In this document: one piece after another, positions 7,657 to 15,319 of the stretch
Numbering within the stretch: position 1 is the stretch's first letter
How the letters are laid out: the number at the start of each line of letters is the position of its first letter
DNA from: Oscillospiraceae bacterium
Lineage (GTDB): Bacteria; Bacillota; Clostridia; Oscillospirales; Acutalibacteraceae
Length of the DNA: 56,424 nt
Assembly: GCA_015066225.1 (NCBI GenBank)
Contig: SVOT01000011.1
Location: 1-56,424 of the forward strand
Reading direction: 5' to 3'
Notes under the pieces: generated by a model
The model's input: the letters and a program-made list of their open reading frames with translations, nothing else
The model's database searches: none
Told to the model about the DNA's origin: nothing
Position numbers and translations under genes: made by a program

Positions 7657-8373
7657 TTGTTGTTCTGTTCGTTGCTTTTTAAAGCTTTTGTTGACTATTG
7701 TGTTAAGAATAAGGTTGAGCGTGAAAAGTGCAATACCAACAAATATTCCGTATTGAAGTGAACCGTCTATAAACATGACTGTTGTGTTACCTACAGCTCC
7801 GAAGCAGAGTGTGAAAAGTATTGCCGCAACGGCGAAGCAAAGTGTTGAACCGATGCACATAGTCATATTAAAGCCGGCTTTGAGCTTTGATGCTCTGAGA
7901 AGAATAAATACGAAATTCAAAACGCCGAAAACAACTGCGAGGTACAACAGTAAAATTGCAACGAAAAGCATTGCAAAGGCTCCCCCGAGAAAATCTGAGG
8001 ATACAAGACCTATCAACGACCCCCAGTTCATTGATAACAAGGAGTTCAAGGTGAAGTCAAGAAGAGTGAGATTTGTTGATGAGCCGGAAACGAAGGGAAG
8101 CGTTATTGTGTAGTTTGCCAGAGGTAAAACTAAAGCAACAAGGGGGACAAAGGTGCATATAAATCTTAAAATTCGCAGCTTGCTTCCAAACAATGCACTT
8201 TTGAAGTTGCCTGTGAATTTGTTAAATTTTGCCCAGGCGATCTCAGCTTTTTCTGCATCCTTCTCTAATCTGCCTTCCCAGTCAAAGTTGGGGATGTTAA
8301 TTCCGCAATCGGGACATTCTGCTTTGACGTTCCAGAAGTTAAGAACTCTGCCACAGTTCGGGCAATTTGCCAC
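7654..8373 (-). CDS. Zinc-ribbon multipass membrane protein of unknown function
   Basis: About 239 residues. The N-terminus carries two CPxCG knuckles (CPNCGR and CPDCGI), a zinc ribbon facing the cytoplasm, then a charged helix rich in Glu, Ala and Lys, then four to five membrane helices from about residue 70. I do not recognise the family. GTG at 8373 is taken as start because AGAAAGGGTG lies at good distance; GTG at 8382 would sit inside that site. It starts 17 bases after the homoserine dehydrogenase gene and is probably co-transcribed with it. Confidence 0.6.
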   Translation of the reverse strand: MANCPNCGRVLNFWNVKAECPDCGINIPNFDWEGRLEKDAEKAEIAWAKFNKFTGNFKSALFGSKLRILRFICTFVPLVALVLPLANYTITLPFVSGSSTNLTLLDFTLNSLLSMNWGSLIGLVSSDFLGGAFAMLFVAILLLYLAVVFGVLNFVFILLRASKLKAGFNMTMCIGSTLCFAVAAILFTLCFGAVGNTTVMFIDGSLQYGIFVGIALFTLNLILNTIVNKSFKKQRTEQQ

Positions 8374-8390
8374 GACAGTCACCCTTTCTT

Positions 8391-9626
8391 TTAATAATCA
8401 AGAACACGAAGAATAGTTTTTGTTTTTATCGGAAGCTGTTCAATAACAGCACGAGCCTCTTTCTCACGCATAACAGGAGTTATAAATGCGATTTCGTTTT
8501 TGGGCGCATTTTCTCTGTGAAGTATAATAGGGGAATCGAACTGTTTGTTAATTTCGTTGAAAGCTGTTATGTAGTTTTCTGTTTCAGCGCATACGTAAAG
8601 AGATGTGCTTTGTAAAACAGGATCGATAACATAGTTTTCAGCGGCTTTGCCCCAGCCGAAAGCCTTTCTTCTTGCTGTGTGCTTAGCGCTGTCTATGATG
8701 TCTGCGACAACGGCGCTTGCGGTGGGAAGCTTACCTGCACCCTTACCATAGAAAACAACGTCACCGATTGCATCGCCTCTGACAAGGATTGCATTAAAAA
8801 CATCGTCAACAGATGCCAGCTGGCTGTGATTCTGGATAAGGCAGGGACCGACGGTTGCACTGATGCTGTTGTCATCAAGCTTCTGTGCACGACCGATGAG
8901 CTTGATAACCCCGCCCCAGCTTTTAGCATATTCAACATCTTCGGGAGTTATGTTTGTGATTCCCTCAGTTTCAACAAAATCAGGATAAACGTGTTTGCCG
9001 AAGCAAAGTGAGGCGAGAATACAGATTTTTCTTGCGGCATCGTGGCCGAGAATATCTGCAGAAGGGTCGCGTTCTGCGTAGCCGTTATCCTGTGCAAGCT
9101 TCAACGCATCCTCAAAAGCCATACCTTCAGCTATCATTTTGGTGAGAATGAAGTTGGTTGTGCCGTTGAGAATGCCTGCGATTTCACAGATTTCGTTGGC
9201 AGCAAGGCATTGGCTGATTGGTCTGATAATCGGAATACCGCCGCCTACGCTTGCTTCAAAAAGGAAGTTTACGTTATTTTCCTTTGCAAGTTCCAAAAGC
9301 TCAAAACCTTTTGCGGCAACAAGCTCTTTGTTTGATGAAACAACACTTTTACCCGCCATAAGGCTCTTTGAAACATATTCATAAGCGGGTTCTGTTCCGC
9401 CCATACATTCAACGACAATGCCTACGGAAGGGTCGTTGAGAATATCGTTAAAATCTTTTGTGAAGCATTCGCTTAATTCGTGATCGGGGAAATCACGAAT
9501 GTCGAGAATGTATTTAATGTCTAATGAAGCCTGTCCGCTTTTAGCGACGATGCTTTTCTGGTTTTTCAAAAGCAACTCGGCAACACCGGAACCGATGGTG
9601 CCGAAGCCCATAATTGCAATTTGCAT
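8391..9626 (-). CDS. hom: Homoserine dehydrogenase
   Basis: 411 residues. The NAD(P)-binding motif GFGTIGSGV is at the N-terminus. The catalytic domain shows ILNGTTNFIL and the signature AERDPSADILGHDAARK, and a short ACT-like domain fills the C-terminal 80 or so residues. It reduces aspartate semialdehyde to homoserine, the branch point to threonine and methionine, and the ACT domain suggests feedback control, usually by threonine. ATG at 9626 is chosen over a GTG 15 bases upstream because GGGGG lies 8 bases before it. It stands alone, without thrB or thrC. Confidence 0.94.
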   Translation of the reverse strand: MQIAIMGFGTIGSGVAELLLKNQKSIVAKSGQASLDIKYILDIRDFPDHELSECFTKDFNDILNDPSVGIVVECMGGTEPAYEYVSKSLMAGKSVVSSNKELVAAKGFELLELAKENNVNFLFEASVGGGIPIIRPISQCLAANEICEIAGILNGTTNFILTKMIAEGMAFEDALKLAQDNGYAERDPSADILGHDAARKICILASLCFGKHVYPDFVETEGITNITPEDVEYAKSWGGVIKLIGRAQKLDDNSISATVGPCLIQNHSQLASVDDVFNAILVRGDAIGDVVFYGKGAGKLPTASAVVADIIDSAKHTARRKAFGWGKAAENYVIDPVLQSTSLYVCAETENYITAFNEINKQFDSPIILHRENAPKNEIAFITPVMREKEARAVIEQLPIKTKTILRVLDY

Positions 9627-9737
9627 TGAGTTTACCCCCACGGTACAAAATATTCCATATCATTATATCACACAAAAAAGGGATAATAAAGAGGTTAATG
9701 AACTTTTTTTGAAAATATTTTAAAAAGTAAATTTTTT

Positions 9738-9766
9738 TCAATACTTCTTGTAATATTGTCTATAAT
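9738..9766 (+). promoter_or_regulatory. Possible promoter for the YtvI-like gene
   Basis: TATAAT at 9761-9766 with a weak -35 (TCAATA, 9738-9743) at 17-bp spacing, 40 bases before the start codon. The 180-base region to hom is very AT-rich and probably also carries the hom promoter on the other strand. Confidence 0.45.
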
Positions 9767-9806
9767 GTTATAAAATAATAAAACAATACTTTTTCCGGAG
9801 GTCAAA

Positions 9807-10982
9807 ATGGAAGGCGTAATTGAGAGAAAAAGGCAATTTATTATAAATTTTGTTTACTCGGTTATTTTCATAGGGCTGTATTATTTTATTGTAAAATATG
9901 CATTTGGCTATGTTTTTCCGTTTTTGGCTGCTGCTGCCCTTGCGGTTTTTTTACAGCGCCCGATTAATGCAATAAAAAGAAAGCTCCATATAAAAGCACA
10001 CAGTGTTGTGTCAATTATTCTCGTGCTTGCTATTGTTGTTCTCATTGTTGGCGGCGTGGTTTTAGCTGGTATGATTATTTTTAAAGAGCTTAAAGAGTTT
10101 GTTACACAAGCCTTGAGCAGGTTTACCTCTGTTGCCGATTTAATTGACTCTGTTGAAAATTTCGTTATGGGTATTGTTGTTAAGCTGCCCGGTGGTCTTG
10201 GTGAAACTGTTGGGGGATACGTTAACAATTTCTTCAGTGGCTTAGGCACCAAGAGCCTGGATTTTGATTTTTCAATGCTCTCTGCTCCTTTGAGTGGTGC
10301 ATGGAACGTAGTTAAGGGTATCCCATCGGTTTTCCTTGGTGTGCTTGTTACAGTCATCTCTTGTGTATTTATGACAGCGGATTACGAGAGCATCAGAGAT
10401 ATGCTCCTCGGAATGTTTGTTTCCAAAAAGCGCCAAAAGCTTATTAACGCCAAAAGAACGGTTTCAAAGAGCATAGGTAAATTGGTTAAAGCATATGCAA
10501 CTATTATGCTTATAACGTTCACAGAGATGTTTGTAGGCCTGTCATTCCTAAAGCTTCTCGGTGTGTATAAAAGCGGGTATATTGCAATTATTGCCCTTGT
10601 TACTTGTGTGGTTGATATTGTTCCCGTTCTGGGCACGGGAACTGTCCTGATTCCCTGGGCGATTTATTCGTTGCTTACAGGTGAAATTGGCTTGACAATC
10701 GGTCTTGCTGTTATTTATGCTGTGATAACGGTTCTCAGACAAATTGTGGAGCCTAAGCTGGTTGCCAACCAGGTTGGTCTTCCTGCTATTGTAACAATTA
10801 TGGCAATGTTTATAGGTGCTAAAGCCTTCGGTACTTTCGGTATCATTATTCTTCCTCTTACGGTCATTACGTTAAAGCTTATGTATGATGAAGGAATCAT
10901 AGGTAATAAAGAGTATATAGAAAAAGAAGCACAGTTGGAAAAAGAAGCACAGTTAGAAAAAGCGGCAGAAAAAAATGAGTAA
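9807..10982 (+). CDS. AI-2E/YtvI-family membrane protein
   Basis: 391 residues with about eight membrane helices and the large loop after helix 3 that marks the AI-2E transporter family. 'VDIVPVLGTGTVLIPWAIY' (in the second half) is the family signature. Members include the B. subtilis sporulation protein YtvI, the closest functional guess for a spore-former, though other members export ions or small molecules. The C-terminal tail contains a duplicated 6-residue unit EKEAQL encoded by two 18-bp direct repeats at 10920-10955. CGGAGG lies before the ATG. The last 8 bases overlap the next gene. Confidence 0.8.
   Translation: MEGVIERKRQFIINFVYSVIFIGLYYFIVKYAFGYVFPFLAAAALAVFLQRPINAIKRKLHIKAHSVVSIILVLAIVVLIVGGVVLAGMIIFKELKEFVTQALSRFTSVADLIDSVENFVMGIVVKLPGGLGETVGGYVNNFFSGLGTKSLDFDFSMLSAPLSGAWNVVKGIPSVFLGVLVTVISCVFMTADYESIRDMLLGMFVSKKRQKLINAKRTVSKSIGKLVKAYATIMLITFTEMFVGLSFLKLLGVYKSGYIAIIALVTCVVDIVPVLGTGTVLIPWAIYSLLTGEIGLTIGLAVIYAVITVLRQIVEPKLVANQVGLPAIVTIMAMFIGAKAFGTFGIIILPLTVITLKLMYDEGIIGNKEYIEKEAQLEKEAQLEKAAEKNE
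10920..10955 (+). repeat. Two 18-bp direct repeats inside the YtvI-like gene
   Basis: GAAAAAGAAGCACAGTTG is repeated once with a single last-base change, extending the charged tail in frame. A third partial copy follows. Such a repeat can expand or contract by slippage without breaking the frame. Confidence 0.8.
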
Positions 10983-11718
10983 TGGTTTTATTGATATCCA
11001 CTCACATACTTTGTGGGGGATGGATGACGGTGCGCGGGATATCGAAACGGCTATAGATATGTGTGATATAGCTGCCCGTAGCGGAACAGCGGTTTTGTTT
11101 TTAACCCCCCATCTTATGTATTGGGAAAATGCAGATAGCCTGTTTGATGAAAGAAACGAGAAAGCAGACTATCTTCGGGACGTGTTGATTGATAACGATG
11201 TTGATATTGATTTGAAGCTGGGCTTTGAAATATTATGCGATGACGATATCTTCAACATTAAGTACTTCAAGCCATATACACTTTGCGGCTCTCGTTACAT
11301 TTTAATAGAGTTTGATTTTTTAAAGCCGACAGTTGAAGATGTTGAGGCATGGTTAAAATACCTTATTTCATTTGACCTTATTCCTATAATTGCTCACCCG
11401 GAAAGATATGCTTTTATTCGGGATAACTCAGATTGCTTGAAGAGGTTTTCAGATATGGGAGTGCTTTTTCAGGCTAATATGCAGTCTTTTACAGGTGTAT
11501 TTGGCGCTGCAATACAGGACTTTGCTGTTGATATGCTTAATAATGGGTTTGTATCTTTTGTTGGGTCAGATGCTCACGATTACAGGGGCAGAAACACTGA
11601 CATAGCTTTATGTTTTGAAGAATTACCCGATGATTGTGATATGGAACTTTTAAATAAAGCACTGTATGACAACCCGAAATGCATAATAAAGGACAAAAAA
11701 ATGATAAAAAACAGTTGA
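10975..11718 (+). CDS. PHP-family tyrosine-protein phosphatase (CpsB/YwqE-like)
   Basis: 247 residues, the usual length for CpsB/CapC/YwqE. All metal-binding motifs are there: DIHSHTLWGMDDG (7-19), TPHL, IAHPERY and GSDAHD. The family removes phosphate from tyrosine kinases that control capsule or exopolysaccharide export. No bacterial tyrosine kinase gene is in this window, so its partner must lie elsewhere, and a different phosphoester substrate cannot be excluded. The start overlaps the preceding gene by 8 bases, which points to coupled translation. Confidence 0.88.
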   Translation: MSNGFIDIHSHTLWGMDDGARDIETAIDMCDIAARSGTAVLFLTPHLMYWENADSLFDERNEKADYLRDVLIDNDVDIDLKLGFEILCDDDIFNIKYFKPYTLCGSRYILIEFDFLKPTVEDVEAWLKYLISFDLIPIIAHPERYAFIRDNSDCLKRFSDMGVLFQANMQSFTGVFGAAIQDFAVDMLNNGFVSFVGSDAHDYRGRNTDIALCFEELPDDCDMELLNKALYDNPKCIIKDKKMIKNS

Positions 11719-11743
11719 AATTTTATCACGGATGTGTTAAAAT
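11715..11743 (+). promoter_or_regulatory. Promoter of the 75-residue protein gene
   Basis: TTGAAA (11715-11720), 17-bp spacer, TAAAAT (11738-11743) with an upstream TG (extended -10). It overlaps the stop codon of the PHP gene and lies 34 bases before the start at 11777. Confidence 0.65.
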
Positions 11744-11776
11744 ATACCCAAAATAGGGAAGAAAGGAGGAACAAGC

Positions 11777-12004
11777 ATGTTAGAATCCATTTGGCAGCTT
11801 CTCGCTAACTACGGTCTTGACACAAAAGAAATCGCTGACGGTATCGGTAGCCTTTTCTCAATCACAACAACTACAGACGCTGAAGGCAACGTTGTAGAAG
11901 TTTACGGTGGTAGCTTGGCAGCTCTTGCTGATTTCCCGCTTATCGGTATGGTTCTCAAGGCATTTGCAAGCTTTGCTCCTGCTGTTGAAGAGACAATTGC
12001 TTAA
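11777..12004 (+). CDS. Small protein of unknown function (75 residues)
   Basis: I do not recognise the family. The sequence has no Cys, Lys-poor and acidic composition, a Thr-rich middle (TTTTD) and two hydrophobic Ala/Leu/Phe-rich stretches (about 45-70) that could form amphipathic or membrane-associated helices. The ribosome binding site is excellent (GAAAGGAGG, 7 bases before ATG), and codons such as GGT, CTT, GAA and AAG are those used in the neighbouring ribosomal genes. It has its own promoter and terminator, so it is likely a real and well-expressed gene. Confidence 0.7.
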   Translation: MLESIWQLLANYGLDTKEIADGIGSLFSITTTTDAEGNVVEVYGGSLAALADFPLIGMVLKAFASFAPAVEETIA

Positions 12005-12058
12005 GTAAACGGTTTTCCGCACTTAGCAGTTAGTGTGAATTATTGCAATAGTTTTCAC

Positions 12059-12090
12059 AAGAGAGTGTGGGTGACCGCACTCTCTTTTCC
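12059..12090 (+). terminator. Terminator of the 75-residue protein gene
   Basis: AAGAGAGTG (12059-12067) pairs with CACTCTCTT (12078-12086), with three more inner pairs closing on a GTGA loop, then TTCC. The stem is long and the T-run is short (TTTT at its end). Confidence 0.8.
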
Positions 12091-12147
12091 TTGAAATTCA
12101 TAGCATTTTGCTATACCATTATATATATGTTCTTGTGAGGTACTGTT

Positions 12148-12855
12148 ATGAACCAGAAATCAAACAAAAAAGGCGCAGGAGTTATTATTGCTTTGGCTGT
12201 TGCTATTTTGTTGGGCATTATAGTTTTGGTTGTGGCAATCGGCAGCTTATCGGGTGCCGGTGGTCTTAAACAAAATGAGCCGTCAAAGTATATTACAACT
12301 GAGCCGCGGAATACAGAGACAACAGATGACGGCTTCAACCTGGATGATTACACAGACGAAGATTCGGTAGCGGGTAATGGTGGTGCAGGTAATACCCAGG
12401 CGGTAATCGGTAACGGGAACAATAGTGCGGGTGATAATGTGCAGACTAATCCCGTGACGCCAAATACTTATGAAGATCCCGTTGAGCATTATGAGAATAT
12501 TGAAAAGAATGGTGAAAATATATTATCAGACCACCACGACAATAAATACATAAAGCTTGTTGCTGCAAACTACAAGGTCGATACAGATAAGCTGGTGGCA
12601 ATTTATTCAACACCTGATACGGGCAATAACCTTGTGCTTGAATTCTCAGGTAAAAAAGACAGCGACGGTAATGTCGTTAAAAGTCCCGATACACTCGTAA
12701 GGGTTTATCAGATAGATAAAAACAAAAACATTACGGTTGCTACAGGCAAAACAACAGGTAACGTGGGTATATCATACGAAGAGGCTGTTTTCAGCTTCAA
12801 TATGGTAAAGGTTTTGATTATGCCCCAATACCCCGATTATTTTGACGGTGTTTGA
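12148..12855 (+). CDS. Membrane-anchored extracellular protein of unknown function
   Basis: 235 residues. A basic start and one strong membrane helix (about 11-35) are followed by a long low-complexity linker rich in Asn, Gly, Thr and Asp (about 40-125), including a GNGGAGN-type stretch, and then by a folded domain of about 105 residues starting near DHHDNKYIKLVAANY. The orientation should be N-in, C-out. I do not recognise the C-terminal domain. The start has GTGAGGT upstream. It ends about 70 bases before the S10 promoter and is probably closed by the hairpin at 12951-12988. Confidence 0.65.
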   Translation: MNQKSNKKGAGVIIALAVAILLGIIVLVVAIGSLSGAGGLKQNEPSKYITTEPRNTETTDDGFNLDDYTDEDSVAGNGGAGNTQAVIGNGNNSAGDNVQTNPVTPNTYEDPVEHYENIEKNGENILSDHHDNKYIKLVAANYKVDTDKLVAIYSTPDTGNNLVLEFSGKKDSDGNVVKSPDTLVRVYQIDKNKNITVATGKTTGNVGISYEEAVFSFNMVKVLIMPQYPDYFDGV

Positions 12856-12923
12856 TAAAAAATCTATTGTAACTATATAACAAAAAAACATTGAAAAATT
12901 CTTAAAAAAATACTAAAAAACTA

Positions 12924-12952
12924 TTGATTTATTGGAAATAGTATGATATTAT
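12924..12952 (+). promoter_or_regulatory. Promoter of the S10-spc-alpha superoperon
   Basis: TTGATT (12924-12929), 17-bp spacer, TATTAT (12947-12952). The region before it is A/T-rich, like an UP element (A-runs at 12904-12920). Transcription would start near 12959, leaving about 300 bases of leader before rpsJ. Confidence 0.7.
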
Positions 12953-12988
12953 GGTAGGGCTTGCGATAGGCGTGTCCTACCATTTTTA
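12951..12988 (+). terminator. Candidate terminator of the upstream gene, overlapping the S10 promoter
   Basis: ATGGTAGG (12951-12958) pairs with CCTACCAT (12976-12983) and is followed by TTTTT. Transcripts from the gene at 12148 would meet it, while those from the S10 promoter start inside it and would not form the stem. Confidence 0.5.
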
Positions 12989-13257
12989 TGCCCTGTTGCA
13001 GGCAGATATGCGTAGATGCAGGAGGTGGCTGCCCTCTGAGGCAGGGAATTTCTGCGGAGTATGTCCGATTTAAAACCGGGCGATTAATAACCGAATACAA
13101 AACTGTTTGCCGTCCTTAACTGTGGCTGCAGATTTGTGTCGGAACGCGAGTTCATCCCGGATTTCCCGTTCCGCTTTTTAAACGGAGCGAGCGATAAGCC
13201 CGGGGGAGTTGTTGAAACTTGCGTACAGCCCGCCAAAAAAATTAGGAGGCGTTACAA
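12960..13257 (+). promoter_or_regulatory. Structured 5' leader of the S10 operon (402 bases without a gene, 12856-13257)
   Basis: The leader has several helices that compete with each other. CTGCC at 13029-13033 can pair with GGCAG at 13001-13005 or with GGCAG at 13040-13044. CGTTCCG at 13167-13173 can pair upstream or downstream (see the attenuator entry). No reading frame with a ribosome binding site is seen before rpsJ. A long structured leader is expected for this operon because r-protein L4 controls it by feedback in E. coli. The binding protein here is unknown, and I cannot match it to a named leader family. Confidence 0.6.
13140..13189 (+). promoter_or_regulatory. Candidate terminator/antiterminator switch in the S10 leader
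   Basis: CGGAACG (13140-13146) pairs with CGTTCCG (13167-13173), which is followed by C and TTTTT (13175-13179), the form of an intrinsic terminator. CGTTCCG can instead pair with CGGAGCG (13183-13189) just downstream, with the T-run in the loop. The two pairings exclude each other, the arrangement expected for transcription attenuation. The terminator stem is only 7 bp with a 20-base loop, so it may be weak. Confidence 0.45.
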
Positions 13258-13569
13258 ATGGCAGTTAAGGAAAAAATCAGAATCAGACTCAAAGGTTACG
13301 ATCACAACCTCGTTGACAAGGCAGCAGAAAAGATCGTTGAAACAGCAAAGCGTACAGGCGCTCAGGTTTCCGGTCCCATCCCGCTCCCCACAGAGAAAGA
13401 GGTTATCACAGTGCTTCGTGCAGTTCACAAGTACAAAGACTCTCGTGAACAGTTCGAACAGCACACACACAAGAGACTCATTGACATTCTCAGACCTTCA
13501 AATAAAACAGTTGAAGCTCTCACAGGTCTTGAGCTCCCCGCAGGTGTTGATTTTGAGATCAAGCTTTAA
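13258..13569 (+). CDS. rpsJ: 30S ribosomal protein S10
   Basis: 103 residues, normal length. '[18 protein letters not shown]' (N-terminal) and 'HTHKRLIDI' are S10 signatures. S10 sits in the 30S head and, as NusE, also takes part in Nus-dependent antitermination with NusB. AGGAGG lies 9 bases before the ATG. It is the first gene of the superoperon, behind the long leader, and is separated from rplC by 96 bases that contain a GNRA-capped hairpin. Confidence 0.98.
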   Translation: MAVKEKIRIRLKGYDHNLVDKAAEKIVETAKRTGAQVSGPIPLPTEKEVITVLRAVHKYKDSREQFEQHTHKRLIDILRPSNKTVEALTGLELPAGVDFEIKL

Positions 13570-13622
13570 TCCGATAAAAGTTTGATTTTAAATATACCTA
13601 TTATATATAGGTAGCAGGTCAT

Positions 13623-13638
13623 GTTGGGGCGACCCAAC
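13623..13638 (+). promoter_or_regulatory. GNRA-capped hairpin between rpsJ and rplC
   Basis: GTTGGG, GCGA tetraloop, CCCAAC: a perfect 6-bp stem 24 bases before the rplC ribosome binding site region. GGTCA (13617-13621) and TGAC further on could extend it as an outer helix. It may be an RNA processing or protein-binding site. Confidence 0.5.
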
Positions 13639-13665
13639 CAATAATCTGACAGGAGGAAACAAAAA

Positions 13666-14298
13666 ATGAAAAAAGGTCTTATCGGAAAAAAAATCGGCAT
13701 GACCCAGATTTTCGACGAAAAGGGAAATATGATTCCCGTAACAGTAGTTGAAGCAGGTCCTTGCGTAGTTGTCCAGAAGAAGACAACTGAAAACGATGGC
13801 TATGAAGCTATCCAGGTTGGTTACGGCGACGTTAAAGTTAAGAACGTGACAAAGCCCTTGGCAGGTCACTTCGCAAAATCAGACGTTGCTCCCAAAAAGG
13901 TACTCAAAGAGTTCAGACTCGCTGATACCTCATCAGTAAACGTTGGCGACATTCTCAAGGCAGACATCTTTGCTGCAGGTGAGTACGTTGACGTTGTAGG
14001 TAAGAGCAAAGGTAAAGGAACAGCAGGTGTTATCAAGCGCTGGAACTTCGGCAGACTCAGAGAGTCTCACGGTACAGGTCCCGTTGCAAGACACGGTGGT
14101 TCTTTGGGTGTTATCGACCCCGCTCGTATCTTCAAGGGTAAGAAAATGGCAGGTCACCTCGGTGCAGAGCGTGTAACTGTTCAGAATCTCAGCGTAGTCA
14201 AGGTTGACAGCGAAAACAACCTCATCGCAATCAAAGGCTCCATCCCCGGACCTAAAGGCGGCATTGTTGTTATTGCTGACAGCGTAAAGAAAGCATAA
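13666..14298 (+). CDS. rplC: 50S ribosomal protein L3
   Basis: 210 residues. '[15 protein letters not shown]' at the start and '[11 protein letters not shown]' near 160 are L3 signatures. Its long internal loop reaches towards the peptidyl transferase centre. In this protein that loop reads [21 protein letters not shown], cut here at the Arg; the usual PGSIG is GGSLG and the residues that follow differ from the common NQTPGK type. This is probably a lineage trait. AGGAGG lies 9 bases before the start. Confidence 0.97.
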   Translation: MKKGLIGKKIGMTQIFDEKGNMIPVTVVEAGPCVVVQKKTTENDGYEAIQVGYGDVKVKNVTKPLAGHFAKSDVAPKKVLKEFRLADTSSVNVGDILKADIFAAGEYVDVVGKSKGKGTAGVIKRWNFGRLRESHGTGPVARHGGSLGVIDPARIFKGKKMAGHLGAERVTVQNLSVVKVDSENNLIAIKGSIPGPKGGIVVIADSVKKA

Positions 14299-14314
14299 GG
14301 AAGGAGTGTAACAG

Positions 14315-14938
14315 ATGAGTAAATTATCAGTACTTGATATGGCAGGCAAAAAGGTTTCTGACATCGAGCTTAACGACTCCATCTTTGGTATCGAGCCCAA
14401 TATGTCAGCTATGCACCTTGTTGTTGTTGGCTATTTAGCAAACCAGCGTCAGGGCACTCAGTCCACAAAGACTCGTTCCGAGGTTAGCGGCGGCGGTAAA
14501 AAACCGTGGCGTCAGAAGGGAACAGGTCGTGCAAGACAGGGTTCAACTCGTTCACCTCAGTGGTACCATGGTGGTATTGCTCTTGGTCCGAAGCCCCGTA
14601 CTTACGGCATCTCAATCAACAAGAAAGTAAGAAGACTTGCTATGAAGTCAGCTCTTTCTTCAAAGGTTGCTGCAGAAGAGATGCTCGTACTTGATTCCAT
14701 CGCTCTTGAGTCAATCAAGACAAAAGAGATGGCAAAGGTTCTTGCAGCTATTAATGCAGGCAAGAAGGTTCTCGTAGTTCTTCCCGAAAACAACGAAGTT
14801 ATCTACAAGAGCACAAGAAATATTGAGGGTGCAAAGGTTTCAACAGTTAACACTCTTAATGTTTACGATATCCTCAACTGCGATACACTTGTAGTTCTCA
14901 AGGATTCAGTTACAAAAATCGAGGAGGTATATGCATAA
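14315..14938 (+). CDS. rplD: 50S ribosomal protein L4
   Basis: 207 residues. The extended loop with GTGRARQGSTRSPQW and the Gly-rich SGGGKKPWRQK that precedes it line the nascent peptide tunnel. In E. coli L4 binds the S10 leader and represses the whole operon, so it is the first candidate for control of the leader at 12960-13257. AAGGAGTG precedes the ATG. The stop overlaps rplW by one base (TAATG), giving coupled translation. Confidence 0.97.
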   Translation: MSKLSVLDMAGKKVSDIELNDSIFGIEPNMSAMHLVVVGYLANQRQGTQSTKTRSEVSGGGKKPWRQKGTGRARQGSTRSPQWYHGGIALGPKPRTYGISINKKVRRLAMKSALSSKVAAEEMLVLDSIALESIKTKEMAKVLAAINAGKKVLVVLPENNEVIYKSTRNIEGAKVSTVNTLNVYDILNCDTLVVLKDSVTKIEEVYA

Positions 14939-15231
14939 TGAAACTCGCACAGGACATTATCATTAAGCCTATTATCACAGAAGCTTCTATGATGGGCGTT
15001 GCTTTCAAGAAATATACCTTTAAAGTTGCTACAGACGCTAACAAAATCGAAATTGCTAAAGCAGTTGAAGAGCTTTTCGGCGTTAAGGTTGCAAAGGTAA
15101 ACACAACTACCGTAAACGGTAAGATGAGAAGATACGGCAGATTCGAAGGCTACAAGGCTTCTTGGAAAAAAGCTGTTGTTACTCTTACTGAAGATTCAAA
15201 GACAATCGAGTTCTTTGACGGTATGATGTAA
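14938..15231 (+). CDS. rplW: 50S ribosomal protein L23
   Basis: 97 residues with 'IIIKPIITEASM' and 'KYTFKVATDANKIEIAKAVEELFGVKV' (in pieces), the L23 hallmarks. It sits at the tunnel exit and is the docking site for trigger factor and signal recognition particle. GGAGG is inside the end of rplD. An 88-base gap follows, with a 6-bp hairpin at 15254-15271, before rplB. Confidence 0.97.
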   Translation: MKLAQDIIIKPIITEASMMGVAFKKYTFKVATDANKIEIAKAVEELFGVKVAKVNTTTVNGKMRRYGRFEGYKASWKKAVVTLTEDSKTIEFFDGMM

Positions 15232-15253
15232 TCTGTTAAAACTATTATAAACT

Positions 15254-15271
15254 TATACCCGTTCTGGTATA
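15254..15271 (+). promoter_or_regulatory. Hairpin between rplW and rplB
   Basis: TATACC, CGTTCT loop, GGTATA. A second small stem, GGAG and CTCC, follows at about 15276-15291. Short stems at this spot in a continuous operon may mark RNA processing or fine-tune rplB translation. No T-run is present, so it is not a terminator. Confidence 0.4.
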
Positions 15272-15319
15272 GTATGGAGTTGACAGTCTCCGCAAAACCA
15301 TTATAGGAGTGTGAATAAA

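Noticed and set aside
12856-13257. Possible tRNA or small rRNA in the S10 leader
   Set aside because: No cloverleaf and no TTC-arm; the stems fit an r-protein leader better.
13136-13585. 149-codon frame over the S10 gene
   Set aside because: It starts in the structured leader, lacks a ribosome binding site and runs out of frame through rpsJ, which is certain.
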